Under the pieces are notes generated by a model. That model searched no databases, had not been told where the DNA came from, and saw only the letters and a list, made by a program, of their open reading frames with translations. A DNA stretch of 58,784 bases. Origin: an uncultured beta proteobacterium (GTDB lineage: Bacteria; Pseudomonadota; Gammaproteobacteria; Burkholderiales; SG8-39). Below are positions 35,015 to 42,986 of this stretch, piece after piece (positions within the stretch are counted from its first letter, which is position 1; each line of letters opens with the position of its first letter). A program made the translations under genes and the position numbers. The DNA lies in NCBI GenBank assembly GCA_902826155.1, contig CADEDU010000011.1, forward strand, positions 37,192 to 95,975. The letters are read 5' to 3'.

Positions 35015-35557
35015 TCAAGATGATCGGTCAAGCAGAGCCCTTGCGTTCCTCAGATCTGAAGTTGCAAACCCTTCGCTGAACCACCCGAGGATCTCCTCTA
35101 GCCGCCTCTTCGCGTTTTGCCAGTTCGGGTCGCGGCTGGCAATCATGACAGATAGATACGCCGATTGCGCACGCAATTCAAGCGATCTCGCGCCTTGGCT
35201 TTGGGCCACACCTAGGGCGCGATCCAAGCTGATTAAAGCGTCTGTATAGGTTTCTGGTTGTGCGGAGACTAAAACTCCATGTATTCGATGGAGTTCCGAT
35301 TCCCAGGCACGCCCGGGGATCTCACCGACGTGGGCAAATCCGTTTCTGACGGACACTAGCGCGCTAACTCTGTCGCCCTTGCGCATGTGTGCTTCCGCTT
35401 CGATCGCGTACATAAACGCTCGCATGTAGCCGAGTCCGTTTGTGGCTGCTTGCTGAATTCCGGCTTCGATGTCCATTAAGGCAGAAGGTACGTCTTCCAA
35501 AAGCAACACCGCGCATCCACGTCCGAATTTTGAGTACAGGCCATACAGGCTTATTCG
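35015..35557 (-). pseudogene. C-terminal TPR part of the cyclase-AAA protein, cut off by an amber codon
   Basis: This stretch is in the same frame as the gene at 35558-38374 and directly follows its TAG. It reads on without interruption for 180 codons (RISLYGLYSKFGRGCA, then helical TPR-like repeats ending EGFATSDLRNARALLD). The sequence fits the usual end of cyclase-AAA-TPR proteins, where the family has a residue such as Gln in place of the stop (CAG to TAG is a single change). Separate translation from the GTG at 35509 is possible but unlikely. Confidence 0.75.
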
Positions 35558-38374
35558 CTATTCGTTAGAAATGGAATAGCTCGTTTCCGCGCTTTTGAGA
35601 GCTTCTGGCGCCTCACCGCGAAGAAAGTGCACTGCGGACCTTACGTAGTGCGCAAACGCTATACTGTACGGATCTGAACTCGCGACTGCGCGCCGAAGCG
35701 CCTCGCCAACGTTTTCAAGCCCTCTATCTGGGTAACCGAGGATCCAGTCATTCCAGACAAGAATCAGCTGGGCGGCAATTCTTGGATCCACTGCATATCG
35801 AGCGCCTTCTGCATGTTGATGAAGCTCTCGACCGATTCGCAGCGCCTCTTCCAGTTCGGTCCTCGCGCGCCTGAACTCCCCTTGCGTGAACAAGGTACAT
35901 CCCAGAGAACGATGCCCGACACAAGCGGACTCAGTGGGACCTGCCCCTAAATCTCGCATCACCATCAAATTCGCGAGTTCCAGCGCGCGCGGATGATTGG
36001 CAACCATCCAATGGTGGCCCCAGAGTCCGAATGTCGCCTGGAAGTTCGAGTTTGCGTCACCCAGCTCTTTGCTGAGCACCTCGGCCCGCTGGAACGCGGC
36101 TTTTGTTCTGGGCGACGAATATCCGAGCGCGGAAATGCAGGAAAGCCCAAGCAACAATTGAATCTGCAACTCAAGAGACGATCGCTCGTCACCTGCATCA
36201 ATCAAGGTGATCTGCTCAATAGCACTGTCCAACTGGGCGATGGCTTCGATATTTGCAGAGCGGGCTCGTGCGAGCCTGGCTCCTGCAATCCAGAAGGAGG
36301 CTGCCTCGGTTGCATGTCCTGCCTCGCTTAGGTGATAGGCCACGACCTCGGGATGGGTCAGTTGGCCATCCTGGGATTGGGCTCGTAGCGCCATGGCGAC
36401 GCGACGATGGATTTCTTGCCTAGCAGACCTGACGAGTGTTTCGTAAGCGGCGTCTCGAAGCAGCGCGTGTTTAAAGGCAAGTCGATCTTGTGCGCCCGAC
36501 GGCTGGATCACGTCGTTCATGCGGAGATAGTCGACTCCGACTTCAAGTTCATTGGCGTCCAAGGCAACGACTTCCTTCAGCAGCGCGTAAGTGAATTCGC
36601 GGCCGATGACTGCCGCGACTTGCGCTATCTGGCGTCCCTTGGGGACACGATCCAATCGCGAAACCAATGAGTCGCGTAGTGATTCCGGCACGGCGCGGGC
36701 CGCAGCGGATGCATCGGAGGTGCCTGGTTGGCTTGAGTGATTTCGGCCACGCGACTCGACCGCCCCGCGGGCGAGTTCCTCGACGTAGAGTGGAATGGCA
36801 TCGGATCGTTCGACGATCTTCTCAACAATCGAGTCGAGCGCGAGTTCTTCATGAAGTACTAGGCGCGCGAGTTCCGTTGCGTCTCGCCGCGCTAAGCGCG
36901 AGATCGTCAAAGCTGTCGCGCTGCCGGAGATTGCCAGATTCGGCTTGTACTCGGGGCGATGCGTGATCACCAGGAAGAAGCGCATTCCTGAGATTCGCTC
37001 GACAACCCTATCAAGAAGTTCCTGCGATGAGGCGTCGATCCATTGCACGTCCTCAACCACGCAATAAGTTGGCCCTTGCCGTGCCAAGGCGACCATGACT
37101 TCGAGGAGCGCCTCGATGATTTGCTCCTTAACCTGCCCTGCGGTCGACAAGCCTTCCTCGGCCTGCAGCCGAGCGTCAGCCGAAAGCAGCTTTGCGATAC
37201 TGGCAAGCGTGTGCTCGGCCACAGCGCCTTCGAATGAAAGGAGATCCTTGACGCGTGCGAGCGTGAATCCAAGTGGTTTGTTTGGCGTTAGTCCCGTCAG
37301 TCGCTGCAACTCACTGATCGCAGGATAGAACGCGCTTTGGACGTAATGAGGTGAGCATTGAAAGCGAAGGGTGAAGCGCGCTTGCGACTTGATGCGTTGC
37401 TCCAGCTCGTGGACGATTCGCGACTTTCCAATTCCAGGAACGCCCGCCACATACACCGCCTGACCCTCGCCATCGATCGCATCACGCCAGCGTTGTTCTA
37501 GTAGCGCGAGTTCCGCTTGCCGATCGACAAGCGGGGAGAGTCGACGGGACTTGGCCGCTAGGAAACGACTTGCGTTGGTGAGTGCGCCGACTACGCGATA
37601 GACGCGTACGTTAGTCGGAATGCCACGTAGCTCGTGCACCCCCAAGTCCTCGAGCTCGAAGGTCGATTGAATAAGCTCTTGGGTGGCGCTAGATACAAGC
37701 ACGATATCGGGTGACGCCAGTTCTTGAACGCGCCTCGCTAGGTTCGGCGTTTCACCGACTGCGCCCGACGGTACGGATGGGTTTCCTCGGGCTGGTTCGC
37801 CGATTACAACTAGACCCGTGCTGATGCCCACACGAACCGCAAGTGGCTCGGGCCCTTCAATGTTTTTCACTCTGCTCGCTATCGCGATTCCCGCGAAAGT
37901 CGCCTGCTCCGCGGCGACCTCTTCGGCTGCTGGCCAACCGAAGTACGCGACGATTCCATCACCTAGATATTGCTCGACATGCCCGTGCTGCTCCGCGATT
38001 GCGGAGCTGCAGACCTCCTGAAATTGGCGAATTGTCGCTCGATAGTCTTCAGGTTCCAGCCGTCGTGACAGGCCCGTTGAGTCGACTAGGTCGCAAAAAA
38101 GAACGGTGATCTGCCTGCGCTCAAGATGCTCGGGTCGGGGAGCGATGTCGGGGGCACGCTTCGCTGCTGCCGTAAGGCCCGAGGGGGAAATCGACACGCG
38201 CAATGATTCAATGGCTGTGAGCAGCTTCGCTCGTGGGCCAATCGGGAGGCCAAGTTCTCGCAGCAGATCGGGATTCAGGTACGGCAGCTTGTCGAAATCA
38301 ATATCGTGGGCTGCAAATAGTTCGGTGTAACGGCCGAGGCCAAGTTCCTCGAGCCACTCCCCCACACCTTTCAA
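35558..38374 (-). CDS. SAM / class III cyclase / AAA ATPase / TPR signalling protein (ends at in-frame amber)
   Basis: The 938 residues carry, in order, a SAM domain (1-60), a class III nucleotide cyclase domain (85-265), a STAND-type ATPase and a helical TPR region from about 660. The cyclase domain has metal aspartates Asp95 (FCDLVDST) and Asp139 (LGDG), and Asn211/Arg215 (NLARR). The ATPase has its P-loop GVPGIGKS at 311-318 and VVEDVQWID as the Walker B region. The start is TTG, chosen because AAGGAG lies 6-7 nt upstream. The frame stops at TAG 35558 but continues in frame for 180 codons. Such proteins are cytoplasmic signal integrators; cyclic nucleotide production is inferred. Confidence 0.9.
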   Translation of the reverse strand: MKGVGEWLEELGLGRYTELFAAHDIDFDKLPYLNPDLLRELGLPIGPRAKLLTAIESLRVSISPSGLTAAAKRAPDIAPRPEHLERRQITVLFCDLVDSTGLSRRLEPEDYRATIRQFQEVCSSAIAEQHGHVEQYLGDGIVAYFGWPAAEEVAAEQATFAGIAIASRVKNIEGPEPLAVRVGISTGLVVIGEPARGNPSVPSGAVGETPNLARRVQELASPDIVLVSSATQELIQSTFELEDLGVHELRGIPTNVRVYRVVGALTNASRFLAAKSRRLSPLVDRQAELALLEQRWRDAIDGEGQAVYVAGVPGIGKSRIVHELEQRIKSQARFTLRFQCSPHYVQSAFYPAISELQRLTGLTPNKPLGFTLARVKDLLSFEGAVAEHTLASIAKLLSADARLQAEEGLSTAGQVKEQIIEALLEVMVALARQGPTYCVVEDVQWIDASSQELLDRVVERISGMRFFLVITHRPEYKPNLAISGSATALTISRLARRDATELARLVLHEELALDSIVEKIVERSDAIPLYVEELARGAVESRGRNHSSQPGTSDASAAARAVPESLRDSLVSRLDRVPKGRQIAQVAAVIGREFTYALLKEVVALDANELEVGVDYLRMNDVIQPSGAQDRLAFKHALLRDAAYETLVRSARQEIHRRVAMALRAQSQDGQLTHPEVVAYHLSEAGHATEAASFWIAGARLARARSANIEAIAQLDSAIEQITLIDAGDERSSLELQIQLLLGLSCISALGYSSPRTKAAFQRAEVLSKELGDANSNFQATFGLWGHHWMVANHPRALELANLMVMRDLGAGPTESACVGHRSLGCTLFTQGEFRRARTELEEALRIGRELHQHAEGARYAVDPRIAAQLILVWNDWILGYPDRGLENVGEALRRAVASSDPYSIAFAHYVRSAVHFLRGEAPEALKSAETSYSISNE

Positions 38375-38644
38375 TTGACGCTCCTTCTGAACAACAACCG
38401 GTTCGCTTCCATTTCGGCAATTGGTTCAGCAATGCTGCCGACCCGTTTCCCGCGCTTTAAGAACGCGTGTTTGGCTGCGACCGGTTGGTCGCCTGAGTAC
38501 ACGAAGTCTAGCTGCGGAGCCGGACAGCTTGGAATCCTCGCGTGGCGGTGCGAATGCGCACCGGGCGAGTTTCCGCCCTGCGCTCCAATCCCACTCACGG
38601 TTCCCCATGAACCGCCCCTCGATCCCACAAAGGACCCGTGAGCC

Positions 38645-39004
38645 ATGCACCCCAAAGGAGCTTCCCGCTTTTCCCCCCTCATCCTCTTCCTTGCCGCCAG
38701 CAGCGCCGCGCTCAGCGTAGGCGTGCGCGCTGCCTCGCACAGTGCCGACCACGGAGAGGGTCGACTGGGGGCCTACCAACTTGAGACGTACCAAGCTTCA
38801 GCGTCAGCGGTTCGCTTACAGCCGATGACGCCTGCGTTACCCAAGCGGGAAGTCGCGCCGGATTTCACCGGGCGCGTCTGGGCAGTCGATCGACTGCCGT
38901 CGCTGGCCACGCTCGTCATGCCTGGTCCGCGGCCTGACTCCGGGCCGGATCGCACCGGCGAGGGCAGCACATCCCGCAATGCAATAAGCGTCCAGTTCTC
39001 ATGA
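38645..39004 (+). CDS. hypothetical exported small protein
   Basis: The 119-residue frame starts with a typical Sec signal peptide: a basic n-region and the hydrophobic run PLILFLAASSAALSVGV, ending near VRAAS at residue 30. The rest is Pro/Ser/Arg-rich with no recognisable domain. AAGGA lies 11 nt upstream of the ATG. The frame on the other strand has no such feature. It may belong with the LuxR-type gene 70 nt downstream. Coding status is moderately supported by the signal peptide and position only. Confidence 0.5.
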   Translation: MHPKGASRFSPLILFLAASSAALSVGVRAASHSADHGEGRLGAYQLETYQASASAVRLQPMTPALPKREVAPDFTGRVWAVDRLPSLATLVMPGPRPDSGPDRTGEGSTSRNAISVQFS

Positions 39005-39073
39005 TGTTTCCGGGCGACCGGCCCCTTTCATCTGCCTTCTGCATCAAGCACTCGATAAAAAAAGGAGACTCCC

Positions 39074-39481
39074 ATGACCAACGTCCTGTTCTTCCAGAGC
39101 CCCGGACCCGATCTCTCCGGCGCCCCTCTCTCCGCTCCGACTGTCCACCTCACCCCGCGTCAGCTCGACGTGCTGCGGCTGCTGTGCACCGGCGAGCCCA
39201 ACAAGGTGATCGGCCGCAAGCTGGGGATCGCCAGCGCCACGGTGAAGGTGCACGTGAGTTGCATCCTACGCATGCTGAAGGTGACGTCACGGCTGCAGGC
39301 GGTGATCGAGGCGCAAAAGCAGGGGCTGGTGGTGATCGATCCGTCGCTGGACGACGATGACGGTGGCCGGCGGAGTCGCGACCCGATCCCCATGGTATCG
39401 ACGCCTCAGGGGCTCACGCCGGCCCCGGCCCCGGCCTCGGCCCGGGTGATGCCTTTCGCGCAGGTTGCGAGCGCGGAGTGA
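39074..39481 (+). CDS. LuxR-type HTH transcriptional regulator (stand-alone), copy 1
   Basis: The 135-residue protein has a single LuxR/NarL-type helix-turn-helix (about residues 27-90), seen as LTPRQLDVLRLLCTG, PNKVIGRKLGIASATVKVHV and LKVTSRLQAVIEAQKQG. There is no receiver or autoinducer domain. The C-terminus is acidic, then Pro/Ala-rich. AAGGAG precedes the ATG. It is tail-to-tail with a Crp/Fnr-type gene (46 nt). A close paralogue at 46227-46580 has the same partner arrangement, so the pair has been duplicated. Confidence 0.9.
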   Translation: MTNVLFFQSPGPDLSGAPLSAPTVHLTPRQLDVLRLLCTGEPNKVIGRKLGIASATVKVHVSCILRMLKVTSRLQAVIEAQKQGLVVIDPSLDDDDGGRRSRDPIPMVSTPQGLTPAPAPASARVMPFAQVASAE

Positions 39482-39527
39482 CGGGTCTAGGAGGTTGGTC
39501 TTGCTGCGCTCGAGCCTACCCGCGCGC

Positions 39528-40280
39528 CTAACCCCTGCCGTTGCCCGGATGCACCAGCTCTCGCAGCCGGGCAACGTCCAGCACCTCGATCGCGTGGGTG
39601 TCGAGCGTGGCAATCAGGCCGTCATCCTTAAGCTGACGGAAGCCCCGCGTGACCTCCTCGCGCGAGGTGCCGATGCGGCTGGCGATGTCGCCATGGGAGG
39701 GCAGCGGGTCGATGCGGGCCCGATTGCCCTGGATGCCCCGCTCCTCAGCTAATTGCAGCACGTATCCACGCAGGCGTTCCAGTACGCGCAAGGTGCCGAA
39801 GTCGAAGACGCGCTGGGTCAGGTCGCGAACCATGACCACCAGCGTGCTCAGGAGGTTTCGCCGCAGCGCAGCGATCTCGTCGACCAGCCGCAGGAATGAC
39901 TCGGCCGAGAGCCGGTAGACCATCGACTCCTCGATCGCGAAGATGTCCGCCGAGCGCCGCTTGCCGTCGATGGCGGCCAGTTCGCCAAAGTAAGCGCCGG
40001 CACTCAGTTCTCGGAGGATGACGCCGCGCGCGCGTCGGGCTTTGCCCTCCTCGTCGTCGCTGGCGGCATCGGTGTGAATCTCCACCCGCACCTTGCCCGA
40101 TACCAGGAAGTACACGTCGGTGTCGGCAGCGTCGCGCGAGACGATCGGAAATTTCGCGTTGGGCTTATGGACCTTCCAGCTGCAGAAGCTCGCGATCCGC
40201 TGCAGCTCCTCGTCCGAGAGTCCGGCGAGCAGGCGCACTCCGCGCAGCCCGACCATTGATGCGCCTTCGACTGTTGGCAT
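39528..40280 (-). CDS. Crp/Fnr-family transcriptional regulator, copy 1
   Basis: The 250-residue protein has an N-terminal cyclic-nucleotide-binding domain and a C-terminal winged HTH (HGDIASRIGTSREEVTRGFR near residue 200). The phosphate-binding cassette FGELAAIDGKRRSA keeps Glu100 and Arg109-Ser110, the positions that hold cAMP in E. coli Crp. No Fnr-type cysteine cluster is seen. A charged insert (residues 72-85) lies before the cassette. With two class III cyclases in the window, cAMP binding is reasonable but inferred. Confidence 0.9.
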   Translation of the reverse strand: MPTVEGASMVGLRGVRLLAGLSDEELQRIASFCSWKVHKPNAKFPIVSRDAADTDVYFLVSGKVRVEIHTDAASDDEEGKARRARGVILRELSAGAYFGELAAIDGKRRSADIFAIEESMVYRLSAESFLRLVDEIAALRRNLLSTLVVMVRDLTQRVFDFGTLRVLERLRGYVLQLAEERGIQGNRARIDPLPSHGDIASRIGTSREEVTRGFRQLKDDGLIATLDTHAIEVLDVARLRELVHPGNGRG

Positions 40281-40424
40281 TGATCCGCCCCTCCCCCACA
40301 GAAGGAGCGACCATTGTAGCCAGCTTGCATTGGACAGGTGGCGTTACGCCACCGAGGGTAAGCGCTGGCCGGGTGAAGGTGCCGAGCCCAGAGGTTGGCC
40401 GCGCGGCTCCAGCAGCCAGCGTTT

Positions 40425-41429
40425 CTATCCGGCCAACACCGGCTTGCGGGTGACGGCGATCACCCCAACCACTACGCACGCCAGCCCGAGCACCACGGCC
40501 AGCGTGATCGGCTCGGCGTAGAAGATGGCGCCCAGCACCACCGCCACCGCGACGCGCACGTAGCCCACGCTCAACGTCCCGGCCGAGCCGATCGTCTTCA
40601 GCAGCCGGAAGTAGATGACGAACGCGAATGCCGTCGACACCAGCGTGAGAAACAGGAGCACGGCGATCGTGGAGAAGTCAGGAGTCAGCGTCCAGGGCTT
40701 GTCGATGATCAGGCTGGCAGGCACCAGCACGAAGCTCGCCCCTGAAAGCGCCCCGGCTGCGAGCACGCTCGGCGCCAGACGGGAGAGTTGACGCCCGATG
40801 GTGGCGGCCGCGGCAAATCCGATGGTGCCGAGCACCGCGGCACCGATCGCGAGGAGTTGCTCACCCGACCCTGCTTTGACGCTGGGCAGCATCAGCACGA
40901 CCACCCCGAGGAATCCGATGACGATGCCGCCCAGCTTCGTCGCAGTGAAGCGCTCGTCGCGCGTGATGAGCAGGGTGATCACCACGGCGAACAACGGCGA
41001 CATCGTGTTGATGATCGCGGTCACCCCGCCGCCGATGTACTGCTGGGCCCACGTGAGCAGCACCCAGGCAATCCCCGGATTGATCGTGCCCTGGGCAACG
41101 AACCAGCGCCAGGTCGCGCCATCGCTCGGAAAGCTATGGCCCTGCGCACGCGCGTAAGCAGCCAGCACCAGCGCTGCAAGCGAGACACGCACGGCATTGA
41201 GCGTGATCGGCGGGATCGACGCCGATACGTACATGATCAGCGAGTACGAGCTGCCCCAAAGCAGGCCGAGAAAGAGAAGCAGGAATAGCGCGTTCGTCGC
41301 CAGCGCGGTCCGTCGCTCGCTGTGGATCAGGTGCGAGTGCGCGTCCACGAGTGGAGACGAAGCTGCCCCAGTGTTGCCGGGCGTGCGGACGGGCCCCCGT
41401 TGGGAATCGGGGATGGTGATCGATCGCAT
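40425..41429 (-). CDS. EamA-family (DMT superfamily) permease
   Basis: The 334-residue protein has about ten hydrophobic helices arranged as two EamA repeats (LLLFLGLLWGSSYSLIMYV start, and the second half beginning AAVLGTIGFAAAATIGR). Such carriers export amino acids or metabolites. The start at 41429 (MRSITIPDS) gives a 45-residue hydrophilic N-terminus. The frame is open further upstream without coding character, and no ribosome-binding site is clear, so a later start is possible. It is divergent from the repeat-peptide gene and could export its product or a metabolite. Confidence 0.85.
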   Translation of the reverse strand: MRSITIPDSQRGPVRTPGNTGAASSPLVDAHSHLIHSERRTALATNALFLLLFLGLLWGSSYSLIMYVSASIPPITLNAVRVSLAALVLAAYARAQGHSFPSDGATWRWFVAQGTINPGIAWVLLTWAQQYIGGGVTAIINTMSPLFAVVITLLITRDERFTATKLGGIVIGFLGVVVLMLPSVKAGSGEQLLAIGAAVLGTIGFAAAATIGRQLSRLAPSVLAAGALSGASFVLVPASLIIDKPWTLTPDFSTIAVLLFLTLVSTAFAFVIYFRLLKTIGSAGTLSVGYVRVAVAVVLGAIFYAEPITLAVVLGLACVVVGVIAVTRKPVLAG

Positions 41430-41647
41430 TAGGGAGCGGTAGGCGTGTAGCGCGAGTGTGCCGGATCGACGCGCCGCAGCCGACTGTCCGGAGGATGTAG
41501 GGCAAGAACCGACCAGAGCGCGCGCAGGACCTACGAGCGGTGCGGAGTCACGCGAACCTTTTCGGCCATGCGCTTTGCGAGCCGCGCGGGGCACTCGCGG
41601 CATCGCTTCGCGTCATGCATTGCGCTTATGCGATCGAGTTACTGCGC

Positions 41648-41674
41648 GGGCGTTAAGTGCTGCGTCTAACGCCC
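41648..41674. promoter_or_regulatory. inverted repeat GGGCGTTA-N11-TAACGCCC
   Basis: Perfect 8-bp arms (41648-41655 and 41667-41674) with an 11-nt spacer, about 115 nt upstream of the repeat-peptide start. The form and place fit an operator, or a terminator-like hairpin without a T-tract. Confidence 0.45.
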
Positions 41675-41718
41675 CCGATCGATTGTTGAAGCGATGCGCG
41701 GGCAACAGCATTCGTCGC

Positions 41719-41738
41719 GTTGTTCGAGTCCGAACAAC
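41719..41738. promoter_or_regulatory. 20-bp palindrome GTTGTTCG-AGTC-CGAACAAC
   Basis: Perfect 8-bp arms around a 4-nt centre, 50-70 nt upstream of the repeat-peptide ATG. Its size and symmetry suit a dimeric HTH regulator; the nearby LuxR- or Crp-type proteins are possible binders, without direct evidence. No second copy was noticed in the window by eye. Confidence 0.5.
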
Positions 41739-41788
41739 CTCTCCCGTTTTTCCAGCACTCAATGCATAGCGACGAAAGGACACTCACA

Positions 41789-42067
41789 ATGAAACAAGCA
41801 CGCTTGCAATTCGGCGGCGGAATGATTTCTCCCAAGATCGTGGCGCATCTGAAGAACGCATCGAAAGCAAAATCGCAGATGGGCGGCGGCATGATCTCCC
41901 CGAAAGTCGTCAAGCACGTGCAGCAGGCGAAGAAGGCCAAGTCGCAACTCGGTGGCGGCATGATCGCCCCCAGCGTGACCAAGCACGTGCAGAAATCGAA
42001 GAGCCAGTTGGGCGGCGGGATGATCGCGCCGGCACTTCGCGCACACCTGCGGCGCGTCTCGAAGTAA
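41789..42067 (+). CDS. four-repeat basic peptide (GGGMI[S/A]P), putative modified-peptide precursor
   Basis: The 92-residue product is built from four imperfect repeats, starting at about residues 7, 30, 53 and 73 with unit lengths 23, 23, 20 and 20. Each contains Q[F/M/L]GGGMI[S/A]P followed by a basic helix-like stretch with a His (for example VVKHVQQAKKAKS). There is no Cys, signal peptide or membrane segment, and the net charge is strongly positive. GAAAGGA precedes the ATG by 8 nt. A strong hairpin follows, then the DUF6065-like gene. The repeat design and location resemble a multi-core ribosomal peptide precursor, but the function is unknown. Confidence 0.8.
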   Translation: MKQARLQFGGGMISPKIVAHLKNASKAKSQMGGGMISPKVVKHVQQAKKAKSQLGGGMIAPSVTKHVQKSKSQLGGGMIAPALRAHLRRVSK

Positions 42068-42121
42068 CCAGCGCAGCAACCAGCGCGAGCGTTCACCGCA
42101 ACGCAAGCGCTTCGAGCTGAA

Positions 42122-42142
42122 CGGGAGGCCGCGCGCCTCCCG
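42122..42142 (+). terminator. strong hairpin between peptide gene and DUF6065-like gene
   Basis: CGGGAGGC-CGCGC-GCCTCCCG forms a perfect 8-bp GC stem with a 5-nt loop. No T-tract follows, so it is more likely an attenuator or mRNA-stabilising element that lets the peptide be made in excess over the downstream protein. Confidence 0.5.
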
Positions 42143-42169
42143 CAGCCTCTCCCAGCAGCGAGTTTCGCC

Positions 42170-42952
42170 ATGAACGCCCGCGACCTGTCCAAACGCATCG
42201 TCACGTTTCATCGCATTTACAGCGACGCGATTCCGCCGATGCGAGCCGATCGGTCCGCGCTCGGCTCGATTCCGGCCGCTGCGCATCAGTACTGCGAAGC
42301 GCTCTGCACCGCTTCGGCGTTCGGGTGGTACATCTTCCCGCCCACCGATATCCGCCTGAAGTGGAACGGCGCCGAAGCATTCATTGAAGTCGATCGTGAA
42401 TGGCAGGTGTTGCGCGCGACGTATCTGCCCGGGTTCGTCGAATACTGGGACGAACACTGCCCCGAAGATCTGCAAGGTCGCGCACCGCCCTACATCTCGC
42501 CGCTGTTCGTGCCGGGAGTCGTGCAGATCTGGTCAGGCTTGCTGGTGAGTACCGCCGAGGATTGGAGCGTGCTCGTACGCCCACCCGCCAACATCGCCCA
42601 CACGCGCGCCTTCAGCTGCTTCGAGGGCGTCGTCGAGACCGACCGGTTCCAGCCCTGCCCGCTGTTCATCAACATTCGCCTGCACGCCACCGACACGGTG
42701 ATCGAGATCCCGCAGATGAAGCCGTTGATGCAGCTGCAGCCGATCCATCGAAGCTGCTACGGCGAGGCGCTGACCAACTACGGTGAGGTCGAAGGCCTGG
42801 CCCCCGACGAGAGCGGCGTTGGCGGTCTCGATGAGGCGGCCTGGAACGGCTTTCGCAGAACCGTCCGCAGCACCGAGCCGGTGCGCGACGCACACGAGAC
42901 CGGGCAATACGCAGTCAGCGTACGCAAGCGCGCGCGGGTTATCGCCGAGTAA
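42170..42952 (+). CDS. DUF6065-like protein of unknown function
   Basis: The 260-residue soluble protein has a pattern I recall from the DUF6065 family: AHQYCEALCTASAFGWYIFPPTD, i.e. Y-x-C, then GW-x-I-x-x-P, followed by WNG. A central IWSGLLVSTAEDWSVLVRPP, a Cys in RAFSCFEGVVETDRF and a C-terminal Arg-rich tail are also visible. No catalytic motif is recognised. The ATG follows a weak GCAGCGAG. It lies 102 nt after the repeat-peptide gene on the same strand and is convergent with a solute-binding gene. It may act on, bind or process the peptide. Confidence 0.75.
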   Translation: MNARDLSKRIVTFHRIYSDAIPPMRADRSALGSIPAAAHQYCEALCTASAFGWYIFPPTDIRLKWNGAEAFIEVDREWQVLRATYLPGFVEYWDEHCPEDLQGRAPPYISPLFVPGVVQIWSGLLVSTAEDWSVLVRPPANIAHTRAFSCFEGVVETDRFQPCPLFINIRLHATDTVIEIPQMKPLMQLQPIHRSCYGEALTNYGEVEGLAPDESGVGGLDEAAWNGFRRTVRSTEPVRDAHETGQYAVSVRKRARVIAE

Positions 42953-42986
42953 CGGAGCCTGGCGCTCGAGCGGTGCCGACGCGCGT

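Larger units (their letters stand above)
41430..41788. other. 359-nt divergent intergenic region upstream of repeat-peptide gene
   Basis: No gene is seen between the EamA start and the repeat-peptide start. The half next to the peptide gene contains two perfect inverted repeats (listed separately) and the Shine-Dalgarno sequence GAAAGGA at 41774-41780. The first half is GC-rich and shows nothing recognisable. Confidence 0.5.

Noticed and set aside
38371..38794. Minus-strand frames opposite the exported small protein
   Set aside because: The plus-strand frame has a good signal peptide, whereas these are Gly/Arg-rich and lack start signals.
41789..42067. Repeat peptide as a CRISPR-like or pure DNA repeat
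   Set aside because: The repeats are conserved at protein level with codon changes and unequal units, start with an ATG behind a ribosome-binding site, and end in TAA, so selection on the peptide is more likely.
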